Shown: positions 1-9,202, numbered from the stretch's first letter. The stretch is 64,000 nt of DNA from CAWDVH01 sp963805705 (GCA_963805705.1 CAWDVH010000001.1:2046001-2110000); one strand, 5' to 3'. The notes: a model not told the origin generated them from the letters alone. A program made the numbers and translations.

Positions 1-2
1 AC

Positions 3-570
3 GCCCTGGCGCGCATCGTGATCCACGAGCATCCCGAACTCGGCGACAGCCCGGTGGAGATCGAGGTCCTCACCGACGAGGCCCTGGCCATCGAGAAGGC
101 CGCCCTGCGGGTGGCCGTGGTGGACCTGTACCTGCCCGGCGAGGACGAGCCGCACCGGGTCGTCATGGACGGGGACTCCTTCGACGCGCTGGCCACCGAC
201 CAGCCGGTGAGCGAGCTGCTCGTCAGTGCCCGCCCAGCCCGGCGCAGCTCCAAGCCGGCCAGGACGGCCCGGACGGCCAGAGCGGCCACCGGAGCCACGG
301 CGGGGGCCTGGCGCGGAGGTGGAGGCTACGGCCAGCCCGGACCGCGCTGACCGCGTCGACTACGCCAGCCTGGAGCACGCCGGGCAGCCCCATCGGGGCC
401 GGATCACCGACGCGGAGAAGCAGCTCGTCGGCGAGCATTTCGACGAGATCAACGAGCGGCTCACCGGGCAGGGACTGCGGACGATCAGCCTGGCCGACCC
501 TGAGGACGTCGACCGCTATGACCTGGCCGGGCTGGCCAGGCAGCGGGGCGTCGTGCCCGCGCAGGAATAG
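3..570 (+). pseudogene. Conserved hypothetical gene, 5' end off window, apparently split by a frameshift
   Basis: Two overlapping open frames look like halves of one protein. The first is open from the window edge to a stop at 348-350 and reads through an acidic N-terminal part (EVLTDEALAIEKAALRV, then GEDEPHRVVMDGDSFDALA) into a short basic tail. The second is open across 226-570: an Arg/Pro-rich linker, then VDYASLEHAGQPHRG and EKQLVGEHFDEINERLTGQG. This 'DY-hinge-helix' layout recalls, from memory, actinobacterial hypothetical proteins that are continuous, so a one-base indel between 226 and 350 is inferred. No function is known. It could instead be two genuine overlapping genes. Confidence 0.5.
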
Positions 571-600
571 CGCGCCGCTGCCCGGCCTGCCTGCCCCGCC

Positions 601-756
601 CGGCTGATCGCGAACGCCCGCCGGACGGGAGCGCCGCGCGCCGCGCATGACCTGATCATCGCCGCGCACGCACTGCGCAGTGATCGCATCCTCCTCGCCG
701 TCGACGCGAAGGCCCGTTTCGAGGATCTTCCCGGTGTGAGTGCCGCCAGCGCCTGA
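601..756 (+). pseudogene. Remnant of a VapC-type PIN-domain toxin (C-terminal part only)
   Basis: An uninterrupted frame without a start codon reads RTGAPRAAHDLIIAAHALRS, then RILLAVDAKARFEDLPGV, then a stop at 754-756. This is the last third of a PIN-domain ribonuclease. The conserved acidic residue in 'HDLIIAAHA' and the 'D..RFEDLPGV' end are the usual C-terminal PIN signature. The first ~90 residues, with the other catalytic acids, and any antitoxin are absent, so this is debris of a VapBC pair. The 271 bases that follow, to 1027, show no gene. Confidence 0.7.
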
Positions 757-1027
757 AATCAGGCCGGCTTTCCTTCATTACCAGCAGGTGTGACATTAAC
801 GATCTTTCTTTGGCCAGGGAAATGATCATGGCATGTATGCGAAGGGCCTATGCCTGAAAGGTAAACAGGCCGGTATCTGGCAGGAAATATGTCTGATGAT
901 GCCCGCGTGATCGCCATTGTTTAGCCCATAATGTGAGGACTGCGGGCGGTCTGCCCGCTAGCGCCGGCCTGCGCTGCCCCAAGCGGCGCCGCCCGCGCGC
1001 TCGCCTGGGGCCAGGACAAGGAACATC

Positions 1028-2329
1028 ATGCGCACACGACGAAGACTAATCACGACGGCGGTCGCGTTTCTCGCCGTGCCGTTCGCGGTCGCAGCTGTCT
1101 CCTCCGCTGCGGTCGCCGCGCCGGCGCACAGCGCCAGGCCGGCCACCATGGCCAGTCACGCCGGGCAGCCGGCGGCCGGACGGGTGGTCGTGACCACGGC
1201 TCCCAGCAAGTTCGGCCGGGTCCTGGTCACCGGGTCGGGCATGTCCCTCTATACGTTTTCCGGTGACGGCTTCCCGTTCTCGCCGACCGGCACCCCTCAG
1301 CTGGCCTGCACCGCGCTGAACCAGGCGCCCGACGGCACGCCCTGCACCACCGCCTGGCCGCCGCTGCTCGCGACGGGCAGGCTGGTCGCCAGGAAGGGCG
1401 TGCATCGCCGGGGTCTGGGCACCGTCACCCGCAACGGCGTCAAGCAGGTCACCTACTTCGGCAAGCCGCTCTACAGGTTCATCCTCGACACGGCCGCAGG
1501 CCAGATGAACGGCCAGGACATCGCCGCGTTCGACGGCACCTGGTACCTTGACGCGCCGTCCGGGCGCCCGGCCGTGGGCGTCCCGACCGTGCAGACTGAG
1601 GTGTCACCGAACGGCATCGTGCTGGCCTCGCCCACCGCATCCGGCGTGCGGACCGTGTACACGCTGAGCGCCGACGCTCGCAACATGACGACCTGCACCG
1701 GTCCGTGCGCCGCGGTGTGGCCGCCGCTGCTGACCAGCAGGCGCGCGCTGGCCGGTACGGGGGTCAGCCGGGGCCGCATCGGGACGCTGCGCCGCCCGGA
1801 CGGGACCCTCCAGGTTACTTTCCGCGGGCACCCGGTCTACTTCTTCGCGTTCGATCTCGGTGCCGGGGCGGCCGCCGGGCTCACCAACGGCCAGTACCTG
1901 ATCGACGCCGCCGCCTTCGGCGTCTGGTACACCGTGCTGCCCCAGGGCACCCCGAACCCGGGCACCACGACGGTCGGATCTGAGTCCACGCCCAGCGGGA
2001 CGGTCCTGTCCATCACCGCCGGGTTCACCCACGCGACGGCGACGCTGTATGCCTTCAGCGCCGACAGCGCGACGGCCAGCCAGTGCACGGGCATGTGCGC
2101 GATCATCTGGCCGCCGGTGCTCACCTCGACCCCGCCGGCGGCGACCGGCAGCGCGAGCGCCTCGCTGCTGGGATCGATTGCCCGCCCCGACGGCACGTTC
2201 CAGGTCACGTACAACGGGCATCCGCTGTACTTCTTCTCTAAGGGCCTGGACAGCGGGACCAGCGGGGCTGGCATCTCCGCGTTCGGCGGGACGTTCAATG
2301 TCGTGAACGTGAGCGGGACCGTCGGCTAG
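1028..2329 (+). CDS. Secreted repeat protein of the COG4315 / PF03640 (Lipoprotein_15) type
   Basis: The 433-residue protein starts with an Arg-rich n-region and an Ala/Val-rich h-region (about residues 1-31), so it is exported. The mature part contains three tandem units. Each pairs 'LY.FS.D' strands with a Cys-x(n)-Cys-x-x-x-WPPLL/WPPVL block (about residues 74-120, 205-245 and 335-370) and an 'RPDG..QVT..GHP.YFF' strand. That repeat is the known 'secreted repeat of unknown function' domain, often seen in exported, possibly redox-active actinobacterial proteins. No lipobox Cys is seen after the signal sequence, so it is probably released or wall-associated rather than a lipoprotein. The gene is monocistronic and faces the MFS gene across an inverted repeat. 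Confidence 0.85.
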   Translation: MRTRRRLITTAVAFLAVPFAVAAVSSAAVAAPAHSARPATMASHAGQPAAGRVVVTTAPSKFGRVLVTGSGMSLYTFSGDGFPFSPTGTPQLACTALNQAPDGTPCTTAWPPLLATGRLVARKGVHRRGLGTVTRNGVKQVTYFGKPLYRFILDTAAGQMNGQDIAAFDGTWYLDAPSGRPAVGVPTVQTEVSPNGIVLASPTASGVRTVYTLSADARNMTTCTGPCAAVWPPLLTSRRALAGTGVSRGRIGTLRRPDGTLQVTFRGHPVYFFAFDLGAGAAAGLTNGQYLIDAAAFGVWYTVLPQGTPNPGTTTVGSESTPSGTVLSITAGFTHATATLYAFSADSATASQCTGMCAIIWPPVLTSTPPAATGSASASLLGSIARPDGTFQVTYNGHPLYFFSKGLDSGTSGAGISAFGGTFNVVNVSGTVG

Positions 2330-2338
2330 AAGCGGCGC

Positions 2339-2416
2339 GCGCCCATGATCTCAGTGCGGCGGGTCCTCGACCCCCAGCGCGGCGGGCACCCAGCCCGTCA
2401 CTGAGATCATGGGCGC
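2339..2416. terminator. 18-bp inverted repeat between convergent genes, possible bidirectional terminator
   Basis: The arms 2339-2356 and 2399-2416 are perfect reverse complements (core GCCCATGATCTCAGTG) separated by 42 bases. The structure sits between the convergent secreted-repeat gene and the MFS gene, and its right arm contains the MFS stop codon at 2407-2409. The long loop and lack of a T-tract make a classical terminator uncertain. A protein-binding site or the end of a small mobile sequence is also possible. Confidence 0.5.
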
Positions 2417-3948
2417 ACCGCAGCCGTCTGGACTGACTCCGCGCCCGGTTCCGTCTTGGTGCTGGCCGTCGCCGTCCCCGACAGGGCCTGCATGTTGCCC
2501 TTGGGGAGCACCAGTGCGGCGACGACCGCCGCCACGACGAAGATCAGTGACGAGCACACGAACGCCGTGGTGTAGCTGTGCAGGGCGGCGGCCTGCAGGT
2601 TGGCCGGCGTTATCGCCCGGCCCACCAGATATGCGGTGGCGGCGCCGGCGGCCAGCGTGTTGAGCAGGGCCGTGCCGATCGAGCCGCCGACCTGCTGGGA
2701 GGTGTTGAGGGTGGCCGACCCCACCCCGGCATCGGCGGGCCGCAGGCCCAGGGTGCCGGTGCTGAACGAGGGGGCCAGGCTCAGGCCGAACCCGAGGCCC
2801 AGCAGCAGGAGATAGGGCAGCACGTGGCTCACGTACGAGGTGTGGAGCCCGACCAGATGCAGGAAGTACAGCGCAGTGGCGTTGACGAGCAGCCCGATCG
2901 GCACGATTATCTTTGGCCCGAGCCTGGGCAGGAGCACCCGGTTGGATACCTGCGCCATCGCCGCGAGCGCGGCGATCATGGGCAGGAAGGCGAGGCCGGT
3001 TCTGACCGGGCTGAACCCGAGCGTCTCCTGCATGTAGTAGGTGAGGAACAGGAAGACCCCGAAGAGCCCCATGCTGGCGAACAGCATGGCCAGGATTGAG
3101 CCGCCCCTGGTCCGGTTCCTGACCACCCTGGGCGGCAGCAGCGGGTGCGACACCCGGAACTCGAGCCAGGCGAAGCTAGCCAGCAGGATCGCCCCGACGA
3201 TCAGGAAACCGATGGTGAAGGGGTTGCCCCAGGCGGTGGTCTCGGCGTGCGAGAAGCCGTAGACCAGGCAGAACAGGCCGCTGGTGACCAGGAGCAGGCC
3301 GGGAATGTCCAGCGGATCACGGTCGGCGGCCTTGTCGTTCTTCAGCCACAGCACGGCGCCGGTCGTGGCAATCGCGGCAAAAACCAGGTTGATGTAGAGA
3401 GTCCAGCGCCAGGACGCGTAGGAGGTGAGGATCCCGCCCAGCAGGAGCCCCAGCGCCCCGCCGGCTCCGGCGATACCGCCGTAAATGCCGAACGCCTTGC
3501 CCCGCTCACGGGGATTGGTGAAGGTGGTGGTCAGCAGGGCGAGGACCGACGGGGCCAGCAGCGCGCCGAAGGCACCCTGCACGGTCCGGGCGGTGACCAG
3601 CATCGCGAAGTTGACCGAGGCCCCGCCGACGGCCGAGGCGCCGGCGAACCCGGCCAGCCCGATGACCAGCGTCCGCTTACGCCCGAAGATGTCACCGATC
3701 CGGCCCCCGAGCAGGAGAAGGCTGCCGAAGGCGAGCGAGTAGGCGGTCACGACCCACTGGCGGTCGGCGTTGGAGAAGCCGAGCGCGTGCTGGGCCGTCG
3801 GCAGCGCGATGTTGACGACGGTGTTGTCCAGGATGACCATCAGCTGGGCGACGCCCAGCACGCCCAGGATCCACCACCGCATGGCGTGGTTAGCCGCATG
3901 GTCGGCCGTCTCGGCCAGCGGCGCCGGCGGGGTAACCGCTGCGCTCAT
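2407..3948 (-). CDS. DHA2-family MFS transporter (EmrB/QacA type)
   Basis: This 513-residue drug:H+ antiporter-like protein has about 14 hydrophobic segments. Motif 'LDNTVVNIALP' lies in TM1 and the 'GGRIGDIFGRKRTL' loop motif follows TM2, both typical of DHA2 multidrug exporters. ATG at 3948 is chosen because it overlaps the stop of the upstream peptidase gene (ATGA at 3945-3948). An in-frame extension into the peptidase gene is a shadow without homology. The 4-base overlap indicates one transcript and translational coupling with the C1 peptidase, so the exporter may handle a peptide or drug related to that enzyme's substrate. This link is inference; the substrate cannot be read from sequence. 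Confidence 0.9.
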   Translation of the reverse strand: MSAAVTPPAPLAETADHAANHAMRWWILGVLGVAQLMVILDNTVVNIALPTAQHALGFSNADRQWVVTAYSLAFGSLLLLGGRIGDIFGRKRTLVIGLAGFAGASAVGGASVNFAMLVTARTVQGAFGALLAPSVLALLTTTFTNPRERGKAFGIYGGIAGAGGALGLLLGGILTSYASWRWTLYINLVFAAIATTGAVLWLKNDKAADRDPLDIPGLLLVTSGLFCLVYGFSHAETTAWGNPFTIGFLIVGAILLASFAWLEFRVSHPLLPPRVVRNRTRGGSILAMLFASMGLFGVFLFLTYYMQETLGFSPVRTGLAFLPMIAALAAMAQVSNRVLLPRLGPKIIVPIGLLVNATALYFLHLVGLHTSYVSHVLPYLLLLGLGFGLSLAPSFSTGTLGLRPADAGVGSATLNTSQQVGGSIGTALLNTLAAGAATAYLVGRAITPANLQAAALHSYTTAFVCSSLIFVVAAVVAALVLPKGNMQALSGTATASTKTEPGAESVQTAAVRP

Positions 3949-5327
3949 CGATTCCCGCCTCGGGCCAGTGCGCCCATCGGATCCCAGGCCGGCAGCACGA
4001 TGGGCTCGGCGCCGAGCGCCTGCCGCAGCTTCTCGGGGAGCGCGTCGCGCCGGGCCGCGATCTCGAAGACGTACTCGTCGAACCACGAGTCGTTCATGGT
4101 GTAGAAGCCGTCCTTGCCCTTGTCCGCGCCCCAGCTGTTCTCCACCCGCCACCTGCGGGTGACGCCGTCCAGGACGTCTACCCCGGTGAAGAGCATGGCG
4201 TGGGTCATCTGGGTCTCGCCGTAGCGCAGGCGGTCGGCCTTGCCGAGGGTGAAGGCCGTGTCGTAGACCGACGACAGGTCATACAGGCCGGCGTCCCACA
4301 CGGCGTAGTCGTTGCTCATCATCTTGCCGACGTCACAGCCAAACCACACCGGCTCGCCCGCCTGCAGGGTCCGCGAGGCGATGTCCTTGATCACCCGCAT
4401 ATCGACGTTGAGGTAGGTGACCGGCGGAGCGCCGAGCACATTGCCGAGATACTCGACCGTGAAGGTCTTCCCGGCCGGGCTCGAGGGGCGCGGGTCGTGG
4501 ACCAGGCACACGTAGTCGCTGATGGGCAGCGCCGCATACTTCGCCGCGAACTCCTGCGGGGTGAGCACCCCGTCCCGGTGAAACTCCCGGTCCTTATCGC
4601 TCCACTGCCAGTCGAAGCGGTCCGGCGGGGTCCCGAGGTGGATGCACAGCACCCGGTAGATGACCCGCAGGACCTCTGCCTTCTCGGCTCGCGCCGCGTC
4701 GAGGCTCCGGGCCGATGCCTCGCGGACCGACTTTGCTCCCTGACGCAGGAGGCTGCGCAGCACCGAGTTCATCCGGCCCGTGCTGGCGGAGCTGTGAGTC
4801 TCGGGCATCACGGCCTTGGGCACCAGGCCGTGCTTGCTGACGATGGCCACGAACATGTTCCACTGGCCGCCGTCGTCGGCTACCGAATCCAGCAGAAAGG
4901 CGACCGTCCGGTCGTCAAGATCACGGCCGGCTGTCTCGATGATGGCTTCGAGGAAGTAATTGGCCCGCTCGATCTTGTCCCAGAACATGACGTAGTTCTG
5001 CGAGAACTCGAAGTTCTTGAGCCCCATCTTCTTCATCGCGCCGACGCGCAGCAGATTGAGCCCGGCGAAGAGCCAGCACCGGCCGCTGCGCTCCTGATTG
5101 GTGACCTTCCAGTCGTCCAGGAGGGTCGACAGCGAGTGATCAGTGCTGTTGATGACCTCCCGGCTGATGGCCACGTCGTCGACGGCGACCCGCGTCACCG
5201 CGTTCTGCGCCAGCCGGTAAGCCGGGCTAGCGGAAAAGTCCTTGCGGAGCAATTCCAGATCCCCGGCGCTCAACGTCCCGTCCATGCCTGGCACCCCCGC
5301 TCCGTCGGCCACTGCGGCCTTCCGCAT
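3945..5327 (-). CDS. pepC: C1-family cysteine aminopeptidase (PepC / bleomycin hydrolase)
   Basis: The 460-residue cytoplasmic aminopeptidase carries the complete papain-type catalytic set of the C1B family: Gln78 and Cys84 in NQERSGRCWLFAGLN, His376 in MTHAMLFTG, and Asn397 in WRVENSWGADKGKDG. Length and the terminal 'FYTMNDSWFDEYVFEI' block match PepC and bleomycin hydrolase, which form hexameric barrels that trim peptides and can inactivate bleomycin. The C-terminus ends in ALARGGNR rather than the usual short autoregulatory tail. The start at 5327 is the first Met; Met15 is a possible alternative. It is first gene of a two-gene operon with the overlapping DHA2 exporter and has two perfect palindromes directly upstream. 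Confidence 0.92.
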   Translation of the reverse strand: MRKAAVADGAGVPGMDGTLSAGDLELLRKDFSASPAYRLAQNAVTRVAVDDVAISREVINSTDHSLSTLLDDWKVTNQERSGRCWLFAGLNLLRVGAMKKMGLKNFEFSQNYVMFWDKIERANYFLEAIIETAGRDLDDRTVAFLLDSVADDGGQWNMFVAIVSKHGLVPKAVMPETHSSASTGRMNSVLRSLLRQGAKSVREASARSLDAARAEKAEVLRVIYRVLCIHLGTPPDRFDWQWSDKDREFHRDGVLTPQEFAAKYAALPISDYVCLVHDPRPSSPAGKTFTVEYLGNVLGAPPVTYLNVDMRVIKDIASRTLQAGEPVWFGCDVGKMMSNDYAVWDAGLYDLSSVYDTAFTLGKADRLRYGETQMTHAMLFTGVDVLDGVTRRWRVENSWGADKGKDGFYTMNDSWFDEYVFEIAARRDALPEKLRQALGAEPIVLPAWDPMGALARGGNR

Positions 5328-5345
5328 CTCAATCTACCAGCGCGT

Positions 5346-5373
5346 ATCGGCCGGCCGATCTCCCAGATCTGGG
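5346..5373. promoter_or_regulatory. Two adjacent perfect palindromes upstream of pepC, candidate operator
   Basis: ATCGGCCGGCCGAT (5346-5359) and CCCAGATCTGGG (5362-5373) are perfect 14-bp and 12-bp palindromes, two bases apart and 18-46 bases upstream of the pepC start. Their place between promoter and start suggests control of the pepC-exporter pair by dimeric regulators. No regulator gene is adjacent. Confidence 0.4.
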
Positions 5374-5432
5374 TAACGAGGGCTTCGCTGCCGGTCAGCT
5401 CAGCTACCGGAGCGACGCCAGGGGCGGCGTCG

Positions 5433-6632
5433 TTAGCCTGGGTGGAGGATGCGGTCGAGCCAGCCGAAGGATCGTGCGTGGTAAAGGGTGCGCGCGCCTG
5501 CTTCGCAGTGGTCGCCCGCTCCTTCGGCCGCGGTGAACGTGACGAGTTCCTTCTCGCCGGTCAGTGCCCTGGCCAGGAGCGGAGCGGACGCGCTGATGTC
5601 GTCGCCTTCGGCGTTGCACACGAACACCGGGCAGGTGATGTCGCCGGCCCGGTCCTTCAGCGTGTAGTCGCGCAGGGCCAGGAGGTACTGGACCGGGTCC
5701 GCGGCGCCGTGCACCAGCTGGCCCCGCCGCAGCGCCCATCCGGCGGTGGGCTTGCGCTCCAGGCCCGCGAGAATCCGCTCCAGCACCGCGCCGCGCGCGC
5801 TCCGCCCTTCGGCCAGCCCCGCGGCCAGCGGCCCGGGGATCCGCTCCAGCGCGGAGCTAAACAGGTCAAAGGATCCGCAGTCGGCGATGCAGGCCGCGAG
5901 CCGGTGCTCGGCACTGGCGGCCCGCGGGGCGAGGTAGCCGCCGAGGCTCAGGCCGATCAGGGCGATCCTGGCCGGGTCCACGCCGGGGCGGCCCAGCAGC
6001 CAGTCGAGGACGGGGGTCACGACGCTCTCCCAGTCCGGCCGCAGGACAAGGCCCTGCTGCAGCAGGGCCGCCCCCTGGCCCGGCCCGTCGAACGCCAGCA
6101 CGTGGTAGCCGCGAGCCAGCGCCGCCGCGCCGTTGAAGAAATACAGCTCCTCAGCCGTCCCGTCATAGCCCCCGGTCAGAATCACCGTCGCCCGCGGCCC
6201 CTCGCCAGCGCGGAAGAAATAACCCGGCAGCGTCGTGCCCTCGTACGGGATCCGGACTATCTCCGGCGGGATCGTCAGCAGAGCCGCGCCGCGGCGGAAC
6301 GCCTCCGCCTGCGCCGCGATGCTCTCCACCAGCCGCGGATCCGGCGGGGCGCCCATCAGCATCACCCCGGCTGTCCGGTAATAACTTGAGGACCGCCAGA
6401 ACGCCAGCCGCGCGCTCTCCGCCCGCCCCGCGGCCAGCTCGCCCTCGGCCAGGGCCAGCACCCTGGCCGCAGTCGATGCCCACGCGTCATGCCAGCTGGT
6501 CAGATCCGTGCCCCGGACCTGCGCGGCCGCCGCCAGGCACTCCCCGATATCCGCGCCGCCGTACGGCGCCGAGCCAGCCGTCCGCAACGTCTGAGCATCC
6601 AGCAGTTCGTCTTTGACGCCGATCCGGGTCAC
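5433..6632 (-). CDS. Alpha/beta-hydrolase (esterase/dipeptidyl-peptidase-like, FrsA-type architecture)
   Basis: A 399-residue cytoplasmic hydrolase. A helical N-terminal cap (about residues 1-120) precedes the alpha/beta core. Strand-turn 'VILTGGYDGT' gives the oxyanion region, the nucleophile elbow is GLSLGG with Ser229, a late 'CNAEGDDI' supplies the acid and 'GAGDHCEAGA' the catalytic His near residue 376. The layout matches the cap-containing hydrolases around PF06500 and 2,6-dihydroxypseudooxynicotine hydrolase. The substrate is unknown. No signal peptide is present. The gene stands alone between pepC and the FtsX permease, in the same orientation, with about 100-bp gaps. Confidence 0.85.
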   Translation of the reverse strand: MTRIGVKDELLDAQTLRTAGSAPYGGADIGECLAAAAQVRGTDLTSWHDAWASTAARVLALAEGELAAGRAESARLAFWRSSSYYRTAGVMLMGAPPDPRLVESIAAQAEAFRRGAALLTIPPEIVRIPYEGTTLPGYFFRAGEGPRATVILTGGYDGTAEELYFFNGAAALARGYHVLAFDGPGQGAALLQQGLVLRPDWESVVTPVLDWLLGRPGVDPARIALIGLSLGGYLAPRAASAEHRLAACIADCGSFDLFSSALERIPGPLAAGLAEGRSARGAVLERILAGLERKPTAGWALRRGQLVHGAADPVQYLLALRDYTLKDRAGDITCPVFVCNAEGDDISASAPLLARALTGEKELVTFTAAEGAGDHCEAGARTLYHARSFGWLDRILHPG

Positions 6633-6790
6633 CGTCCCACCCCCAGCCAGGACGATACAGCCAGGTCCCCGGCGGGCCGAAGCCCCAGATCATCAGAGCC
6701 TGGCGACGCACGCCAGGGCCGGGCCGAGCTCGCCGCTATGAACACCATCGGCTCGCTGACGCGAACGGCGCCTGTAAGGAGCGAGATTGC

Positions 6791-9202
6791 TCACTCGGCC
6801 CGCAGCAGCTGGCCCGGATGTGATCGCGCGGCCAGCAGCGCGGGGACTGCTGCGAGCACATTGGCGGCGGCGAGCACCCCGGCCAGCAGCGCCGCCAGCA
6901 GTAGCGGCTGGACCACTGGCACCGGCACCACGCCGAAGTTCGTGGCGAACATTCGCCACAGTACCTTTCCGGCCGCGATGCCGATCGGCGCGCCAGCGGC
7001 GATCCCGACCAGCCCCACGGTCGTGGCCTGCCAGCAGACCGCCACGGCGACCTGACGGCGGACGAACCCGAGCGACTTCAGCAGCCCGATCTCCCTGCGC
7101 CGCCTGGCCACGCTGACCAGCAGCAGGTGCACCATCGTCGCGGCGCCGAACAGCGACAGAGCTACCCCGAACAGCAGCGGGAAGTTCACCGATTCACCGA
7201 AGTTGACCAGCACGGTCGGCTTGGCCGGCCGGTACGTGAGGCTGCGGTACTGGCGGATGTGCCGGGCCAGCGCCGCGTGGCCGGCGGGGCCCGGAGCGGC
7301 TCGGACCAGCACCACAGTGGCCATGCCGTGCCTTACTGCGCGTTGGCACGCGGACTGGCCACGTCCCGCCGGGCACTGCGCGCCGATGAAAGCGCTCGTG
7401 GTCATCACGGCTCCGTTGCCCAGCCCGCCGGTGCCGGCATTCAGGGACGCCCGGCCGATTACGCGGAATCTGGCCTCGTGCGCCGCCCCCGCCGGGTCGG
7501 AGACCCTGACCCGGACGGTGCCTCCCAGCCGGGCACCCGCGGCGCGCATGGTGGCCACGCCGAGCATGATGTCCCGGGCACCGCGGGGCAGGCGGCCGTC
7601 CACGGCCGACAGCAGGGCAGGGCCGCGGAGCGGGGTCATCGCCACGGTGCGGACGTGACTGCCGTTGACGTTGACCTCAACGAAGGCGCCCAGGGTTATC
7701 TGCCCGATCGCACGGTCCCTTCGCAGGCTGTCCAGCAGCGGGCCGGTCACCACCGCCTGGGATCCGGGCTCTCCGTTGCTGGCGAAGTAGGCCTGGAACG
7801 GCGCGCCGTACAGCGCAGGTGAGGAAATGAGGTGCATCAGGCTGCCACCGAAGACGGCCGTCGCGCACAGCGCGGCAACCGCCATGACCGTGCCCAGCAG
7901 CGCCGCTCCCACGGGCTGCCCGCCCCGGTCACGCTCAAGCGCATGGCGGATCCCGATCAGGGCGGTGGACGGCAGGCCGGCCAGGGCCGCGGCCCGGCCC
8001 GCCGCGATTGCGACCGGCGCCGCCCGCCGTCGCGGGCGGGTCCGCAGCAACCGGGCGTGGCGCACCGCGGGCCAGGCCGACACCGCGGCCACAGTCGCCA
8101 GCACGGCCAGCGCGCCGAACGGGAGGACAACGGGATCGAAGGACAACGTGCCCGGTGAGGGAACGGCGGTTCGGGCCTCGCCCACGGGCGTCAGCGGGGA
8201 CACCAGCACCGTCACCAGCACGGCCCCGACGGCACCCGCCGCGCCGATCAGCAGCGCGCGCATCAAGGCGACCAGCACGAATTGGCGGGGCCGCACGCCA
8301 AGCGCCGACAGGGCAGGATGATCGGCCCGCTCCATGACGGCCTGCCGGGCGATTGCCTGCCCGATGACCGCCAGCGCCGCCAGCGCGGCCAGGCCAGCCA
8401 GCACATACCAGCCGATGACCTGCGGCCGGATCGAGCCCTCCACCGCGCCGGCAGCAGCATCCAGGTCGTAAGTGCCGTACACGCTCAGCGAGCGGAACCG
8501 GCTATCAGCCCCGGCCAGGTCGGCAGCCCCGTGCGCGAACCGCACATAGTAGGTCGACAGCAGCGCCGCGCGGTGATTCACCGCGGCGGCGAACGCTGTC
8601 GTGGCGTAGAGGTCGTAATGCAGGCTGCCTCCGGACGGGAACTCACTCTCAGCGGCGACGATGCCCACCACCCGCAGCGCCGGATGCAGGACCGGCGACG
8701 GATCCGCCGGGCCCCCCCTCAGCTGCGCCGGGCTGGCCAGCTGCGCCCGGATCACCGAGCCGATGTGCACGCCGTTGTCCTGGGCGAGGCTGAAGGACGC
8801 CAGCACCTCGCTGGGATCCGACTGGCCGGGCATGCGCCCGGACAGGAGCGTCACCATCCGCGGCAGCTGCCGCGGCGGCACTTCGTTGATCAGGAAGTTG
8901 TCTGCATCGATTGGCTGGCGGCAGGACGGGCAGTGCAGCGCGCCGCTGATGGGCACGAGCACCGGCGTCACCGATGTGGCATGACGCAGCCGGGTCAGCT
9001 GCGGCAGTGGTTGCCCGCTGTACACGATGACGTCGTAACCATGCCGGGCCGCGAACTCAGGGAAGGCGGCCGCCGTCCGGCGCCCGGCCGCCGCCGCGGT
9101 CATGACGAACCCGCCCGCCACGGCCACGAGCACGCTCAGAGCCAGCCACGACTTCCAGTACTGCCGGAAGCAGCCACGGAACACCATGACGACAGCCCGC
9201 AC
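6791..9202 (-). CDS. FtsX/MacB-type ABC transporter permease
   Basis: An 803-residue membrane protein with the double FtsX layout: one N-terminal TM (about residues 15-37), a large extracytoplasmic domain, a three-TM FtsX core (about 265-370), a second extracytoplasmic domain, and a C-terminal three-TM core containing 'RRREIGLLKSLGFVRRQV'. Such permeases work with a LolD/MacB-like ATPase to move lipoproteins, peptides or drugs or to transmit mechanical force. No ATPase gene lies beside it, which is unusual. The GTG start at 9202 is preceded by GGGGAGG. A possible metal-site pair CPSCRQ occurs in the first extracytoplasmic domain. Confidence 0.85.
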   Translation of the reverse strand: MRAVVMVFRGCFRQYWKSWLALSVLVAVAGGFVMTAAAAGRRTAAAFPEFAARHGYDVIVYSGQPLPQLTRLRHATSVTPVLVPISGALHCPSCRQPIDADNFLINEVPPRQLPRMVTLLSGRMPGQSDPSEVLASFSLAQDNGVHIGSVIRAQLASPAQLRGGPADPSPVLHPALRVVGIVAAESEFPSGGSLHYDLYATTAFAAAVNHRAALLSTYYVRFAHGAADLAGADSRFRSLSVYGTYDLDAAAGAVEGSIRPQVIGWYVLAGLAALAALAVIGQAIARQAVMERADHPALSALGVRPRQFVLVALMRALLIGAAGAVGAVLVTVLVSPLTPVGEARTAVPSPGTLSFDPVVLPFGALAVLATVAAVSAWPAVRHARLLRTRPRRRAAPVAIAAGRAAALAGLPSTALIGIRHALERDRGGQPVGAALLGTVMAVAALCATAVFGGSLMHLISSPALYGAPFQAYFASNGEPGSQAVVTGPLLDSLRRDRAIGQITLGAFVEVNVNGSHVRTVAMTPLRGPALLSAVDGRLPRGARDIMLGVATMRAAGARLGGTVRVRVSDPAGAAHEARFRVIGRASLNAGTGGLGNGAVMTTSAFIGAQCPAGRGQSACQRAVRHGMATVVLVRAAPGPAGHAALARHIRQYRSLTYRPAKPTVLVNFGESVNFPLLFGVALSLFGAATMVHLLLVSVARRRREIGLLKSLGFVRRQVAVAVCWQATTVGLVGIAAGAPIGIAAGKVLWRMFATNFGVVPVPVVQPLLLAALLAGVLAAANVLAAVPALLAARSHPGQLLRAE

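Noticed and set aside
3145..4104. Long plus-strand frame opposite the MFS and pepC genes
   Set aside because: Gln/Gly/Arg-rich antisense shadow of two well-supported genes; typical of GC-rich third-position bias.
4200..6389. 729-residue plus-strand frame opposite pepC and the hydrolase
   Set aside because: Antisense shadow; reads through two unrelated genes and their gap and has no domain.
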